From positions 17,869,327 through 17,933,326 of the forward strand of contig OX463864.1 of the NCBI GenBank assembly GCA_949825065.1: 64,000 nucleotides of DNA. Reading direction: 5' to 3'. Made by a program: the position numbers and the translations under genes. Source of the DNA: Odontocerum albicorne (lineage: Eukaryota > Arthropoda > Insecta > Trichoptera > Odontoceridae). Numbering within the stretch: the first letter of the stretch is position 1; each line of letters opens with the position of its first letter. Under the pieces are notes generated by a model. The model did not search any database and was not told the DNA's origin. It saw nothing but the letters and a program-made list of their open reading frames with translations. Shown here in pieces: positions 11,935-22,646 of the stretch.

Positions 11935-12543
11935 TCTTTCCCTTCATGTGCTAAAAAATCCGCCCGTTCCGGTGCTGTGTATTCAATACACATCAATACA
12001 CATGTAAAAATGAACGATTTAAAATCGATAAAAAAAAGAATATTCATAGTCAATCGCTTAAATTAATTAAATTTGAAGTCAAAAGTGATAATAATTGAAA
12101 TTTAATTACTGAAAACATGAAAAAACCACCGGCCGACGTTTACAAAACGGGCGAAGCGACCACCTCAAACGAAAGCCCGCGAGATACTGAAGCGAGCGAA
12201 CTGAGATTTTATTTCTTGCTTTCCCATATACCGAAGTAGAGTGAGAGTGAGACGTGAATAGCGTCGCTTCATCACCCATAGTGGTTTTTTTTAGAATGAA
12301 TATACCTACGTCACACAATGGCATACGTTTGATTGTATTGGTGAATTTATTCCTGATTTTCACAAAATATCTCTGATGTGGCCGATAAGTGCTAATTATT
12401 ATCAATATTATTTTTTTCATTCAATGCTTAAATGTATTACGGAGGAATACATAAAATCTGAACCCAGTATTTATTATATTTATACTGATATTAAAGTTTT
12501 TAGAAGCAATGTGTACTAGTTACACATCACAGGACAGAAACGG
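11935..12543 (+). mobile_element. TTAA-flanked MITE (piggyBac-like), copy 1
   Basis: This is a 609-bp non-coding element flanked by TTAA at 11931-11934 and 12544-12547. Three further copies are in the window (38071-38668, 44045-44680, 63030-63592). Ends in the best copy are CCTTTCCCTTCCGGTG and, inverted, CCCTTCCCTCCCTGTG. Internal landmarks are GGTGCTGTGTATTCAATACA and CTACGTCACACA. TTAA duplications and C-rich short ends are characteristic of the piggyBac superfamily, but no transposase is present, so that link is inferred. A minus-strand open frame inside is incidental. Confidence 0.75.
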
Positions 12544-12547
12544 TTAA

Positions 12548-13084
12548 TAAATATAATACTAACGATGGTGAGCACCTTTTCGGACGCGAGTGGGTAAAAT
12601 AGTATTTAACAAAATACACACTTGTATAGAATGAGAGATGGTAAAGTTAACTTTTAAAGTTTAATTTCATGGTTGTTAATAAGAATCTAAAAGAAGTATT
12701 GTGAGAAATAGTTGTTAATTACTACTGTACTTTTGAGTTTTAAAATATTTGGTAATTTAGGAGGTATCTTGATAGTCTCATTTGCAATACTAGGTAAACT
12801 TTTAAGCTTAAACTATATCAATTGTTGGTCGATATTTTTCAATAATTTCCATTTCAGGGGACTTGAAGATCCAACAACAGCCATATTAAAGTGTTTCGTT
12901 TAACCTAATCCGTTCTAGTATCACTTGTTAACCTGTTTACATTTAGACTTTAAACATTTTGTGTTATATTGGCATTTCATTGTATGCTTGAAGGACAGAG
13001 TGGATTAATCCTGTTGAAATTATTACCATTTTGAATAACAAATAAAAGACAATTTATGTATCGTCCTTTATAGTCAACTCTCGC
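12548..13084. other. No gene recognised
   Basis: A+T-rich sequence leads up to the minisatellite. I see no motif. Confidence 0.35.
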
Positions 13085-13680
13085 CAAGAGCTTCAATGTA
13101 AGACAGGCACAATTTGGTCAGTTAGACACACTTTGGTGAGTTCAATCTAAGACAGACACAATGTTGACAAGGTTCAATGTTAGACACGCACAATTATGGT
13201 GGTTTAATGTAAGAGACACACAATTTAGTAGATTCAATATAATATATACACAATTAAGTCGGTTAGACACAATTTGGCCGGTTCAATCAAGACAAACACA
13301 ATATGGTCGACTTAATGTAAGACGAATACAATTTTGGCGGTTCGATGTAAAAATATATGATTTGGCCGATTCAATGCAAAGCAGATACAATTCAATCTAA
13401 GTAAGATAAATACAATTTTGGCGGTTCAATGTAAATTAGATACAATTTGGTCGAATCAATGTAAGACATACAATTTGGTCAGTTCAATGTAAGACAGGTA
13501 CAATTCGGTTCAATGCAAGACAGACAATTTGATCGGTTCAATATAAGACAGACACAATTTGATCGGTTCAATGTAAGACAGACACAATTTGATCGGTTCA
13601 ATGTAAGACAGGCACAATTTGATCGGTTCAATGTAAGACAGACACAATTTTTTCGGTCGAACCTTAACGATTTAGCCGGT
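13085..13680 (+). repeat. Minisatellite of about 30 bp (diverged array)
   Basis: The unit is close to CAATTTGATCGGTTCAATGT plus AAGACAGACA. At 13530-13650 four units follow at exactly 30 bp and are nearly identical; towards 13085 they diverge and lose phase. Because 30 is divisible by three, open frames appear on both strands (13479-13694 minus, 13513-13719 plus). These are artefacts of the repeat. Confidence 0.9.
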
Positions 13681-14650
13681 TCTATGTGTGACATATTACC
13701 TTTAACCTCAGGGAGTTAGCTTGATAAAAACACCGAGAAACTCCGCGTAATAGCACGGCAAGTACAATTCGATCATTTCAATGTAAGACGAGCACATTTT
13801 GATCGGTTCAATGTATGACAGACACAATTTATTCGGTTTAATGCGAGGAACCTTAACGATTCAGCCGGTTCAATGTGAGATACATTACCTTTAACCTCAG
13901 CTAGTTAGCTTGATGAAAACACCGAGTAACTCCGCGTAATACAACGGCAAGTACAATTTGATCGGTTCAGTGTAAGACAGACACAATTTATTCGGTTTAG
14001 TACGAGGAACCTTAACGATTCAGCCGGTTCAATGTGAGATACATTACCTTTAACCTCAGCTAGTTAGCTTGATGAAAACACCGAGCAACTCCGTGTAATA
14101 ACACGGCAAATACAATTTGATCAGTTCAATGTAAGACGAGCACAATTTGATCGGTTCAATGTAAGACATACACAATTTATTCGGTTTAATGCGAGGAACC
14201 TTAACGATTCAGCCGGTTCAATGTGAGATACATTACCTTTAACCTCAGCTAGTTAGCTTGATGAAAACACCGAGTAACTCCGCGTAATACAACGGCAAGT
14301 ACAATTTGATCGGTTCAGTGTAAGACAGACACAATTTATTCGGTTTAGTACGAGGAACCTTAACGATTCAGCCGGTTCAATGTGAAATATATTACCTTTA
14401 ACCTCAGCTAGTTAGCTTGATGAAAACACCGAGCAACTCCGTGTAATAACACGGCAAATACAATTTGATCAGTTCAATGTAAGACGAGCACAATTTGATC
14501 GGTTCAATGTAAGACATACACAATTTATTCGGTTTAATGCGAGGAACCTTAACGATTCAGCCGGTTCAATGTGAGATACATTACCTTTAACCTCAGCTAG
14601 TTAGCTTGATGAAAACACCGAGTAACTCCGCGTAATAACACGGCAAATGG
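13660..14650 (+). repeat. Higher-order satellite, alternating 159- and 189-bp units
   Basis: The landmark AACCTTAACGATT (first copy slightly diverged) starts at 13660, 13849, 14008, 14197, 14356 and 14545. Spacings are 189, 159, 189, 159, 189 bp, a 348-bp higher-order period. The long unit differs from the short one by one additional 30-bp element of the adjoining minisatellite. Each unit also holds a conserved block with TTAACCTCAGCTAGTTAGCT and CACCGAG-AACTCCG. Neighbouring 348-bp periods look almost identical, which points to recent amplification. Confidence 0.9.
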
Positions 14651-14984
14651 GTTATCCATTGTATTATGTTATATGATATAACTTTGCCTACATTTTCTGT
14701 CTTGGCTTGACATAGAAACTGTTGAGGTAAAATTCCCACAGGTCTCTTCGGCAGTACTTGCGATTTCGATGTGGCTCGTGAGAGAGTACTTGTCTTCAGA
14801 TGGCATTGAAAATTATTTTATAAACAATATAATGAAAACATTGAAACTGAACAATCGCCAACATTCCCAGGGCTGACTGGGTTATGGTGCATCATTTTCG
14901 TTATTGTTAATTACGTAAAAGATTGAAGATGCAATAAGAATAAAGCGTTTCATTGCTTATTTAACAATAAATTAATTTGTTCAT

Positions 14985-15245
14985 ACATACCATCACGCCA
15001 TTTCCCTGTCGGGTTAGGCAGAGAGGAAAGAGCGCCATACTTTCCTATCTCGAGACATATTCTTCACCTACTTATACAATTTTGACGATTTCTCATAATA
15101 CGAATTTTAAACAAAATAATACGAAACAAAAAAATTATTATAATATATAAAATAAATATTGTATATGGCATTAAGTGCTTCATTTACCTTGTACTTTGTC
15201 GCAAACATTCTCTCAATGTCCCTTTTAACACTTGCTACTCTATGA
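14985..15245 (-). pseudogene. LINE family 2 3'-region relic
   Basis: On the minus strand it carries the recurrent 3' terminal block (CTGCCTAACCCGACAGGG) and, at 15165-15240, sequence that recurs at 49335-49420. No open frame remains. Comparable copies are at 15826-16330, 16975-17195, 48850-49440 and 60582-60945. Confidence 0.5.
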
Positions 15246-15439
15246 TGGATAGTGAGTGACCAGTACTTACAAAATAAAATAATTTTATAGCTAATTACAA
15301 AAAATAACCTAGCAGATTTTGCATAATTTTAATTTAAAACATACATTTTTCACTGGATGCTGAGCGTCCAGCGCAGTGGCTGGCGAAATTGTTTAGCACA
15401 GTAAGGCAAGTGTTAACTTACAGGTTAAGGTCTTTAACT

Positions 15440-15700
15440 GTAAATAGTAAAATAAATATTGGTTTATTGATGTCAATATATTATGTACATATGGTATATA
15501 TCCTGAAATTACACATAAATTTAAAGGTAAGGGAAATGAAAATTGATTTAATTTAAGAAGCTATCAAAATGTCTGAGCTCATCTCATAACAGCCTTCCAG
15601 TGGAGATACGCCCCCACCAAAAGAGGGTGAGCTCGGTCGCAAGGACATCATATGTATATTACAGCTCACACCCTTCCAATAATAAAAAATAAAATAATAA
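15440..15700 (-). mobile_element. Retroposon 3' end (family D), copy 1
   Basis: Landmarks shared with 17265-17490 in the same order are a TTTATTT tail followed by GGTTTATTGAT, then GAAGCTATCAAAA-GTCTG-GCTCATCT, then a block with GGGTGA-C--GGTCGC and TCAGCTCACACCC-like sequence. On the minus strand this is a retroposon tail ending in AAATAAAT. It is non-coding. Confidence 0.6.
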
Positions 15701-15825
15701 TAATAAATATGCAGTTAATATTATTGTAAATCAATAAATATAGTATGTCCTTTTTTACGTAAACTAAAACAGTCTTTTTTAGGTGTTAGTACCCCCGTAT
15801 AATATTTTTTTATATCAATAACATA

Positions 15826-16330
15826 CTCGTACATATATTCCTTCATGCCATTTCTCTGTTGGAGTAAACAGAGAGGACAGATCGCCAGACTTTCCTATCT
15901 CGAGGCATATTCTTCCCATTCTCATAAAACTTCCACGATTTCCCTGTCTTTCTACGTTTCCATCTTTTAGAATATCACTTCATCCAACCATGCATTCCTT
16001 GGTATTCCTCTCACATCTGTTTTGTTAGGCTTTCTTCATTCATTCGTTCCATATGTTCTTCTTCAACTTATTTAATACATAAACCTTAATTTCATATTCA
16101 TCACATATCAATTCATTCCGTATTCTGCCATATATTGTTACTCCATGTATTTTTCTCAATGCATGTATTTCTACAGTATTTATTCGGCTTCTATCAATAT
16201 TTTTCCACGTCCATGTTTCTTTTCCATGCATCAAAGTTTGCATCAGAATACTATTCTGGACTTTATCATCTTAGCAGATTTTGATACTGTCCGGTTCGAG
16301 TATACTCGTGTACGTTTTAGTCCCCCATTG
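15826..16330 (-). pseudogene. LINE family 2 C-terminal relic
   Basis: The minus-strand reading starts with LMHGKETWTWKNIDRSRINT, then VEIHALRKIHGVTIYGRIRN, then ELICDEYEIKVYVLNKLKKN. G-E-W followed by an acidic 'VEMRALR' helix and the IRNE-IRDE-ELKV motif is the usual order downstream of the LINE reverse-transcriptase palm. The 3' UTR follows, ending near 15840 with TTTCTCTGTTGGAGTAAACAG. The frame is broken after about 67 codons. This is one of the more readable copies of the family. Confidence 0.6.
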
Positions 16331-16552
16331 ACTTTATTTCCAATCGAGACACGCCGTTCGATACCCTTCTAAATTCTTGAAAAAATACTGCACAAAAGCA
16401 GAATTTCTCAACTTGTTCCAATCTTTCATTATTCATCCATACATCGCATTTATTTTTCCTTTCACACTTTTCAATCACCATTACTTGAATTTTGCTACAT
16501 TCATTTTCAGAATTTCATTATTAATTACATTAATTCTCGCTACACGTGTTCT

Positions 16553-16770
16553 GATGACCTCAGTGTACTAGTTGGTAAGATGCTTGACTTCCAATACACA
16601 AGTTGCAGGCTCGATTCCCGTTAGAACACATTACAAAAAAAAAATAGTCTGCATTTCCCTTAAGACATGTATATCAACTTTCTAATCGATTGAAAGAAAT
16701 TGCCACTTGACAATACCGTTAGGTTGTATAGTATACAACTTAAGTGCAATATAATACAATACGTATTTAT
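16553..16770 (+). mobile_element. tRNA-derived SINE, nearly complete
   Basis: It begins GACCTCAGTGTACTAGTTGG (A box) and has a B-box-like AGGCTCGATTCCC. It continues through an A-rich joint and a body with GAAAGAAATTGCCACTTGACAA, and ends in a TTAGGTTGTATAGTATACAAC and AATATAATACAATAC tail. Order and length (about 210 bp) match the copies at 31193-31410 and 40967-41195. Confidence 0.75.
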
Positions 16771-16974
16771 ACCTCCTGTCCCGAGGCTCTCTTCAGGCGG
16801 TATACTCCAGTTTTTTACAAGAGCAATGTTTAGGTCAGACTGGTGTCATGCTTGTGTGGTCTATTGACGCAAAGTAAAAATGTTTGAGGGGTTGAAACCT
16901 TTCGTAGTACATATATGGTTATTTATAAATTTTTTGTTTTTGTTTAAGGGTTTGTGCATCTCTAACGTTTCTAT

Positions 16975-17195
16975 GTGAATGCAATACATACAATCACACC
17001 GTCTCCTATCGGGGTAGGCAGAGAGGAGAGATCATCAGCCATTCATATCCCGACATATATTTTTTCCTCTTCTACATCCATATACCTTCTAACAGCTCCT
17101 ACGATTTCTCTGACTTTTGACATTTTCTTCTTTCAAAATATCGTTCACTTGATCCAACCACATTTTCCTTAGTCTTCTTCTATCACGCCTTTCAC
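16975..17195 (-). pseudogene. LINE family 2 3'-region relic
   Basis: The minus-strand 3' terminal block (CTGCCTACCCCGATAGGAG) is followed upstream by sequence matching the family's C-terminal coding region. It is decayed and non-coding now. Confidence 0.5.
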
Positions 17196-17264
17196 TGTTT
17201 ATTTGTTTTACTAGTCGCAAAACAAACAATCAAACAAATGTATCCAAGTTTATTATATTTGATT

Positions 17265-17490
17265 TAAATAAAATAAATAAATAATAGGTTTATTGATAGC
17301 AACATAGTATGTACAGATTATATTTAAATAACACTTCTAAAACACATAAATTGCAGATAATACATTAAATACAGAAGCTATCAAAAGGTCTGGGCTCATC
17401 TAATAGCATCCCCTCGGCCAAGATACAACCCACCAATATAGGGTGAACCCAGCCACGGGGACACCAGATGTTTTTCAGCCCACACCCTCT
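17265..17490 (-). mobile_element. Retroposon 3' end (family D), copy 2
   Basis: Same orientation and landmarks as 15440-15700, including GAAGCTATCAAAAGGTCTGG. The tail consists of AAATAAAT on the minus strand. Confidence 0.6.
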
Positions 17491-17624
17491 TTAGATTTGA
17501 TTGTAAATGATTTTTAATTAAATTGTCATTTTTTTAGCGCCTTTCATACTCGTATGTACAAGTTCAAATGAGTCGGAGAGTTTAAAACTTCTTGTATTTT
17601 ATTATTTTACAATTTCGTTAATAC

Positions 17625-17770
17625 AACCTTGTGGATTTAGTGCCGTGTGGCAATCTCTTCCAACCAAGTAAAAAAATGCTAAACAAACTTTTTTTTACCA
17701 TAAATGGGTATCAATGGGAATCGAACTCATTACCTTCGGGCTCTTTACTAGCTCCTCGATTTTAGAAGGA
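17625..17770 (-). mobile_element. tRNA-derived SINE, reversed and degraded
   Basis: The minus-strand tail TGGCAATCTCTTCCAACCAA and a B box seen as GGAATCGAACTC are present, with the rest eroded. A second, more decayed reversed head may lie at 17935-18000. Confidence 0.6.
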
Positions 17771-18610
17771 ATAGCTTTTATGAAGTTTATTAGGTTAACA
17801 TGAAATATAATATGGTAACAAAAGTGTCATTAGAATGATTTCGGTCATTAAATGAAGCTTTTTTAAAATATTTGTATTAAAATAAGGTTTAAGTAAAAAC
17901 TAGAATAAAATTCTTTTTTAAAAATATACGTAAATTGAACCTGAAACCTTTGAGTTGGAAGGCAGTTAGAATCTTACAAACAAGGCTAAAATGTTACTAT
18001 GTAAGTTGCTTAAAGCTAAAAATGTGTAGTTTATGATAGTCCTTCTCTAGGGATAAAATAAGTTATTAAAAAAAAAACAAAAGTTTTTAAAACATTAATT
18101 GAGTTTACTTTCAAAAACTACCTGTTGCATTTGAACCTGTTGTCCGAATATCTAAAACATTTCCTCCCCTACCGGAAGCGTGCTCGTTTCCCGTAAAATT
18201 AATTCTGTATGCTCTTCGTAATTTAACAATTTTATGTTAAAATAACTCGAGGGGTGGCAAGACCTGTTCTGTAATGATCGCCGATAAGGAAAGCACTATT
18301 AACCTTAATAAACTTGACGGGGGTTGAAAAATACTCGCAGGTAACTTCAAGAGGGATGTTTAATAACGAAAAATACTTATTCCCGCCAAAATGTACTACG
18401 AAACGTGTGAAGTATAAGGCGTTATCAGATGGGGAAGATAGCGAAGAAGACAATGGCATTTATTTTTGCAGTTATTTTTAATGTTTCTTGAAAGATTAAG
18501 CTTGTTTTAATAAGGTTAACTTAACCTTTTTCAACCTCAAGATTATAATTTGTTGGGCATCTGTCCTTATTTTTCCACGACAAACAGTGTTTTCTCTAGT
18601 ATGTGTTTTA
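17771..18610. other. No gene recognised
   Basis: It is A+T-rich sequence with one possible degraded SINE head. The frame at 18232-18459 (minus) has no recognisable motif. Confidence 0.35.
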
Positions 18611-18710
18611 TTTTCCGTTGCCTTAGCTTGTGTGTGTGATTTTCGAGGAGTTATTGTCCAGCATTATTACAAAGTCCACATTATTACTGTCCAGCATTAA
18701 TAAAATATTA

Positions 18711-18929
18711 GCGTTAAATGTTCCTAACAATTACACTAGACTGCGCCGGCAAGAACTGTTCTCAATAACATACGCAAGAACGAGCCTTCCAGCCACTATG
18801 CCTGTTGGAAGGGCCTTAACTCTTTTGAACGGAACTGTTTCAGATATTGACATATATCACATTACCAAATATAAAAGAAAATTTTCTTTTAGATTTAGCG
18901 CGCTAGAAAGCACTCATCAACGTATTTAA
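18711..18929 (+). pseudogene. LINE reverse-transcriptase C-terminal relic
   Basis: The open frame encodes LNVPNNYTRLRRQELFSITY, ARTSLPATMPVGRALTLLNG, then DIDIYHITKYKRKFSFRF. The VP-N-R-R---F-I--ARTSL---P--RAL-LLN pattern is the standard tail after the reverse-transcriptase domain in CR1/Jockey-type LINEs. It has the same motif order as 1627-1965 but is a different, diverged family. There is no catalytic segment. Confidence 0.5.
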
Positions 18930-18983
18930 GTGACTTTGAATATATGTGTATGTTTGTGTGTATATATGTATGTACTCGTATGC

Positions 18984-18985
<2 letters not shown>

Positions 18986-19052
<67 letters not shown>
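18986..19052. repeat. (TA)n microsatellite
   Basis: This is a pure run of about 33 TA repeats, flanked by interrupted GTATATA sequence. Confidence 0.97.
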
Positions 19053-19056
<4 letters not shown>

Positions 19057-19392
19057 TAATGTTAACATTTTTTGTATTTTTCAATGTAATTGGGCCTGTT
19101 TTGAAAAAAAAATAATAATAAATAAATTGCGGGATATACGTATGTACCATTCGGATGCTATTTTTTATCGATAAATTATTATTGTATTAATTATATCGAC
19201 TTCTTCTACAAGGGCTGAAAAAACATCTGATATCCTCGAGTATGGGCTTGCCCTCATTTGGCGAAGTATCTCGACTGGGGGATGTAATGAGATGATTCCA
19301 AACGTTTTGATGGCTTATTTATTATTTATTTATTATTTATTTATTATTTCTTATTTAAATGGATTTCCTTTTTCATTACTTTTTTTTATAAA

Positions 19393-19455
19393 AGAATAGA
19401 TACGACCAAAGTCATGTGTATCCTTATACACTCGAACACTAGGCGGAAAAACTAA
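19393..19455 (-). mobile_element. 3' part of a second tRNA-derived SINE family (SINE-R)
   Basis: It matches 61620-61690 in the minus orientation through GAATAGAT-CGACC-AAGTCAT, TATCCTTATAC and AGGCGGAAAAA. The tRNA-like head seen in the 61.6-kb and 44.9-kb copies is absent. It ends just where the mariner at 19456 begins, so it may mark the site where that element lost its left end. Confidence 0.6.
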
Positions 19456-20581
19456 TCAGTTTACAAAAAAAATCAGTTTACAAAATGGAAAACTTGAAAT
19501 ATCGCGTTATTTACGAGTACGAGTTCCACCGTGGCACCAGTGCTGCAGAAACGGCTCGAAGGATTAATGATGTGTATGGCGACGGTGCCGCAAATGAAAA
19601 CACAGTGCGTTTTTGGTTCCAAGGTTTTCGTTCTGGAAATTTCGACCTGCAGAACAAGCCCCGTAGACGGCCGGAGACCAAAGTTGATAATGAAGAATTG
19701 AAGGCTATTGTGGAAGCGGATCCATCGCAAACCACGTCCGAGTTAGCTGCAGGCTGCGGTGTTAGTGATAAAACTGTTTTAATCCACTTGAAGCGAATTG
19801 GGAAGGTGAAAAAGCTTGAAAGGTGGGTACCTCACGAATTGAGTGAAGCAAATCAACAAACGCGCGTTGACTGCTGCGTTGCATTACTCAACCGGCACAA
19901 TAATGAAGGGATTTTGAATCGAATCATTACCTGTGATGAAAAGTGGATCCTGTATGATAATCGGAAGCGCTCATCGCAATGGCTGAACCCTGCCGAACCA
20001 GCCAAACCATGCCCCAAGCGAAAATTGACTCCAAAAAAGTTACTTATGAGCGTTTGGTGGACTAGTGCTGGTGTCGTTCACTACAGCTTTCTTAAATCTG
20101 GCCAGACGATTACGGCAGATGTCTATTGTCAGCAACTGCAAACCATGATGGAAAAGCTAGCTGCTAAACAACCGAGGCTGGTTAATCGCTCTAGGCCACT
20201 GCTGCTTCATGATAACGCTAGACCACACACTGCACAACAGACGGCTACCAAATTAGAAGAGCTTCAATTGGAATGTCTAAGACATCCACCGTACTCTCCG
20301 GACCTTGCCCCAACAGATTACTATTTTTTTCGAAATTTTGATAACTTCTTGAAAGGGAAAAAATTCAACTCCGATGGGGCAGTCCAAACCGACTTCAAAG
20401 ATTTTATTGATTCCCGTCCGAATGGTTTTTTTAGTAAAGAGATCGATGAACTACCCATGAGATGGCAAAAGTGCATAGATAGCAATGGTACATACTTTGA
20501 TTAAATAAATATATTATATTAAAAAAAATCAACTTTATGTTCCTCCCAAACAAAACGCCAATTTCATATGTAAGGACCTAA
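19456..20581 (+). mobile_element. Cecropia-type mariner, left terminus missing
   Basis: The right end is a clear terminal repeat: inverted it reads TTAGGTCCTTACATATGAAA, followed outside by TA (20582-20583). I find no matching left terminal repeat between 19100 and 19485. Instead, family D/SINE-R sequence runs to about 19455. The left part of a normal mariner 5' UTR (usually more than 100 bp) is therefore lost, although the transposase gene is complete. A small duplication of AATCAGTTTACAAAA lies just before the start codon. Confidence 0.85.
19485..20504 (+). CDS. Mariner transposase, cecropia subfamily, 339 codons
   Basis: The frame is uninterrupted from ATG at 19485 to TAA. The N-terminal half has two helix-turn-helix regions (residues about 1-110: GTSAAETARRINDVYGDGAA and TSELAAGCGVSDKTVLIHLK), then the family motif WVPHEL (about residue 114). 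The DDE-type catalytic domain follows with ITCDEKWILYDN (first D), LLLHDNARPHTA (second D) and YSPDLAPTDYYFF (third D), with 34 residues between second and third, i.e. D,D34D. Length is usual for mariner (about 340-350). It would bind terminal repeats and cut and paste DNA at TA. The protein looks intact, but the missing left terminal repeat means this copy could act only in trans. Confidence 0.95.
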   Translation: MENLKYRVIYEYEFHRGTSAAETARRINDVYGDGAANENTVRFWFQGFRSGNFDLQNKPRRRPETKVDNEELKAIVEADPSQTTSELAAGCGVSDKTVLIHLKRIGKVKKLERWVPHELSEANQQTRVDCCVALLNRHNNEGILNRIITCDEKWILYDNRKRSSQWLNPAEPAKPCPKRKLTPKKLLMSVWWTSAGVVHYSFLKSGQTITADVYCQQLQTMMEKLAAKQPRLVNRSRPLLLHDNARPHTAQQTATKLEELQLECLRHPPYSPDLAPTDYYFFRNFDNFLKGKKFNSDGAVQTDFKDFIDSRPNGFFSKEIDELPMRWQKCIDSNGTYFD

Positions 20582-20854
20582 TATTTGGGCTATATGACGA
20601 AATAACTGGATAATTCATTGTCAGCATCTGTGTAGTCTTTGTAAATGTTTAGTTCATTTGTAGTTTGTATTACTTTCGTAAGTCTTTGTATTAATTTCGT
20701 AAAGTTTCTTACGAAACATGTTATTCTTATCATATGCAGATGCTGGTAACTACAACCACCTTGTTATCCTTAAACTTAGCTTATTTTATTTTTTGTAATA
20801 TTTTTCGAATCTGTCAACAACAGTGGATTTTGAATCTCAAGTTTAGAAACCCCA

Positions 20855-21395
20855 TACTAAAGAAAGTGTAGCATGGTCCCTGTGACGTTTCACAAATTTG
20901 CCCCAATACAACCTTGTAACGATGGTCAGTATTTTTAATTATTTCATCAACTTTAATATAAGCCTCGATTCTAATAAATATCAAGTTATTTAGGTAAATA
21001 CATTACATAAAACTAACAATAATGATAAATTTAATACATCTTGTAACAAATTAGCAAAAATATGTCAATTTGTTAAAATATACATTATTTGGCGACGTTC
21101 GTCAAAAGTCACTACGTTAGTCTGCATTGGCTAGGGATGGGGTATACGATAATTGGATTTTCGATTTTTTATACACAAAATTAAATGTTCGTAATTATTA
21201 TTAATTCATAATGGATCTTGGCCTATTTAAATATAGATACAATACATTAGAAAGCCAATATAATGAAAATTCGGAATTAAAACGTCAGTTTAGAGAAAAA
21301 CAATTTTTCGATTTATAAAAAAACGATTGTACCCCATACCTTTGAGACATGACATTTCAAACGTCACAGAGACCATGCTACATTTTTCTTGAGTA
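20855..21395. mobile_element. MITE with about 35-bp terminal inverted repeats
   Basis: The left end, GTGTAGCATGGTCCCTGTGA, is matched in inverse at the right by TCACAGAGACCATGCTACAT. Pairing extends outwards to TACTAAAGAAA / TTTCTTGAGTA. The interior next to the left end (CAAATTTGCCCCAATACAAC through AAGCCTCGATTCTAATAAAT) matches the shorter element at 54212-54427. There is no coding capacity. Target duplication is not resolved. Confidence 0.75.
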
Positions 21396-21947
21396 TAGTC
21401 TTGAATACATGTGAACTTATATGCATATGAAATATGTCCGATACTGCAGCGTAGCCAATGTAATCAGGGTAAATAAAAATTGAAAAAAAAATGTATGTAT
21501 CATAGCTGGGTTTCTCTCACAGTAGGCACCGATTGTAACAAATCAAATATTTAAACCCACCATAACGAAAGTTTCAAGTAATCCTAACAAATCAACAATA
21601 ATGTCGTTCAGTTTCGGTTCAATTTTTTTCGGTTTCCGACCGTCATTGCGTTAATTAGATACCAAAATTTAAATTGAAAATATGATCTCGTGATTGGTCG
21701 GAGGTCTGAAACTCGTTTATTTGTTTGATTGGCGTTAAATAATATTGTAACAAGCGTTGATAGAAGCGACCTCAGTGTAAGGTCTCGGTTTAATCGATGT
21801 TTGAGAAAGGTTGAACCGCGTTTCGATTGACCTGTTGTTTGCTTTGAATAATTAATTGATCGATTAAGGTTTTAAAGTGGATTTGGAATTAAGAATTTAT
21901 TTTATTGCTTAGAGTGGCTCTAATTTGCTCAATAATTTATTTGTGTG

Positions 21948-22165
21948 CGACCGTGGTCTAACGGTTACCATTCACGCAAAGCAAACTGGCGCTCTAGATT
22001 CTATTCCTGGCGGATTCTCTTCCGGACTGGTTTTACTTTTAGATCGTTTTATATCCACTTTTATGCTGAGTATCATACATTTTTTACAGCGCTTTTAAGC
22101 AACTCTAAAGTAACTTCTAAAAAAGGTGGCACCAGAATAAATTTGTTAATCATCTTGGAAATTTA
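21948..22165 (+). mobile_element. tRNA-like SINE of a third type
   Basis: It has an A-box-like CCGTGGTCTAACGGTTACC and a degraded B-box-like TAGATTCTATTCCTGG with tRNA-like spacing. A unique body of about 140 bp follows. The head resembles an Asp/Glu/Gly-type tRNA (GGTCTAACGGTTA), but the stem arms do not form a full cloverleaf by eye. Only one copy is seen in the window. A short open frame across it is incidental. Confidence 0.4.
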
Positions 22166-22199
22166 ATCTCCTTGCCACAGAAATTTAGGGTTTAATCAA

Positions 22200-22640
22200 T
22201 TAAGACTGTGCTTGCTGAAGTGCAACAGCTTGCACACATAAACCAATACAAAAAAAGAAACAAACCTATGGTGTCACTAGTGAGCAACGATGATTAACAG
22301 TCTTCCATCGACAGGATAATAATAATAATAAGACGATTTATATAGTGCGATTTAGAGAGTAAACTCCACAATTGAATGAAGAAAGGAAACAAGAAATTTT
22401 TTAGCTAAATTGTGAGAATAAGTTTAAAATTAATAGAAATCATAGAATAGGTAGATCGAAGAAAAAGAGGAAGGAGATAGTTGAAGAAATTTTAACTTAG
22501 GAAAAATTAAGAAGTATCAGAATCAGGAGAGGTCGTGTGACGAGATGTATGGATGTTGAAGAAGCGAGAGCAGTGTTGATTGATAGAAAAGGCGTAAAAA
22601 TCTGTCATCTTTGTCTACTTCAAAATATACATAAGTAGAA
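22200..22640 (+). pseudogene. LINE relic, reverse-transcriptase C-terminal side
   Basis: The segment 22200-22320 shares a block with 62570-62650 (TGAAGTGCA-CA-CTTGC, AAACCAATACAA, TC-ACCGACAGGAT). A retroposon 3' tail (AATAATAATAAGACGATTTA) is around 22320. From 22440 a plus-strand, stop-ridden sequence (RSKKKRKEIVEEILT pattern, then RCMDVEEARAVLIDRK) resembles LINE C-terminal ends. Confidence 0.4.
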
Positions 22641-22646
22641 ACATTG

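Noticed and set aside
12106..12420. 104-codon minus-strand open frame, with a similar one at 63187-63468
   Set aside because: It lies inside a non-coding MITE. The frame is broken in the other copies, and there are no motifs.
13479..13719. Cysteine/asparagine-rich (CVCLTLNRSN) repeat peptides on both strands
   Set aside because: They are produced by a 30-bp minisatellite, again a multiple of three, and have no start context or conserved ends.
18926..19174. Overlapping YIYIYI-type open frames
   Set aside because: These are translations of the (TA)n microsatellite.
21948..22030. tRNA gene with GGTCTAACGGTTA
   Set aside because: The B box is degraded (AGATTCTATTCC) and the arms do not pair. 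A SINE head is more likely.
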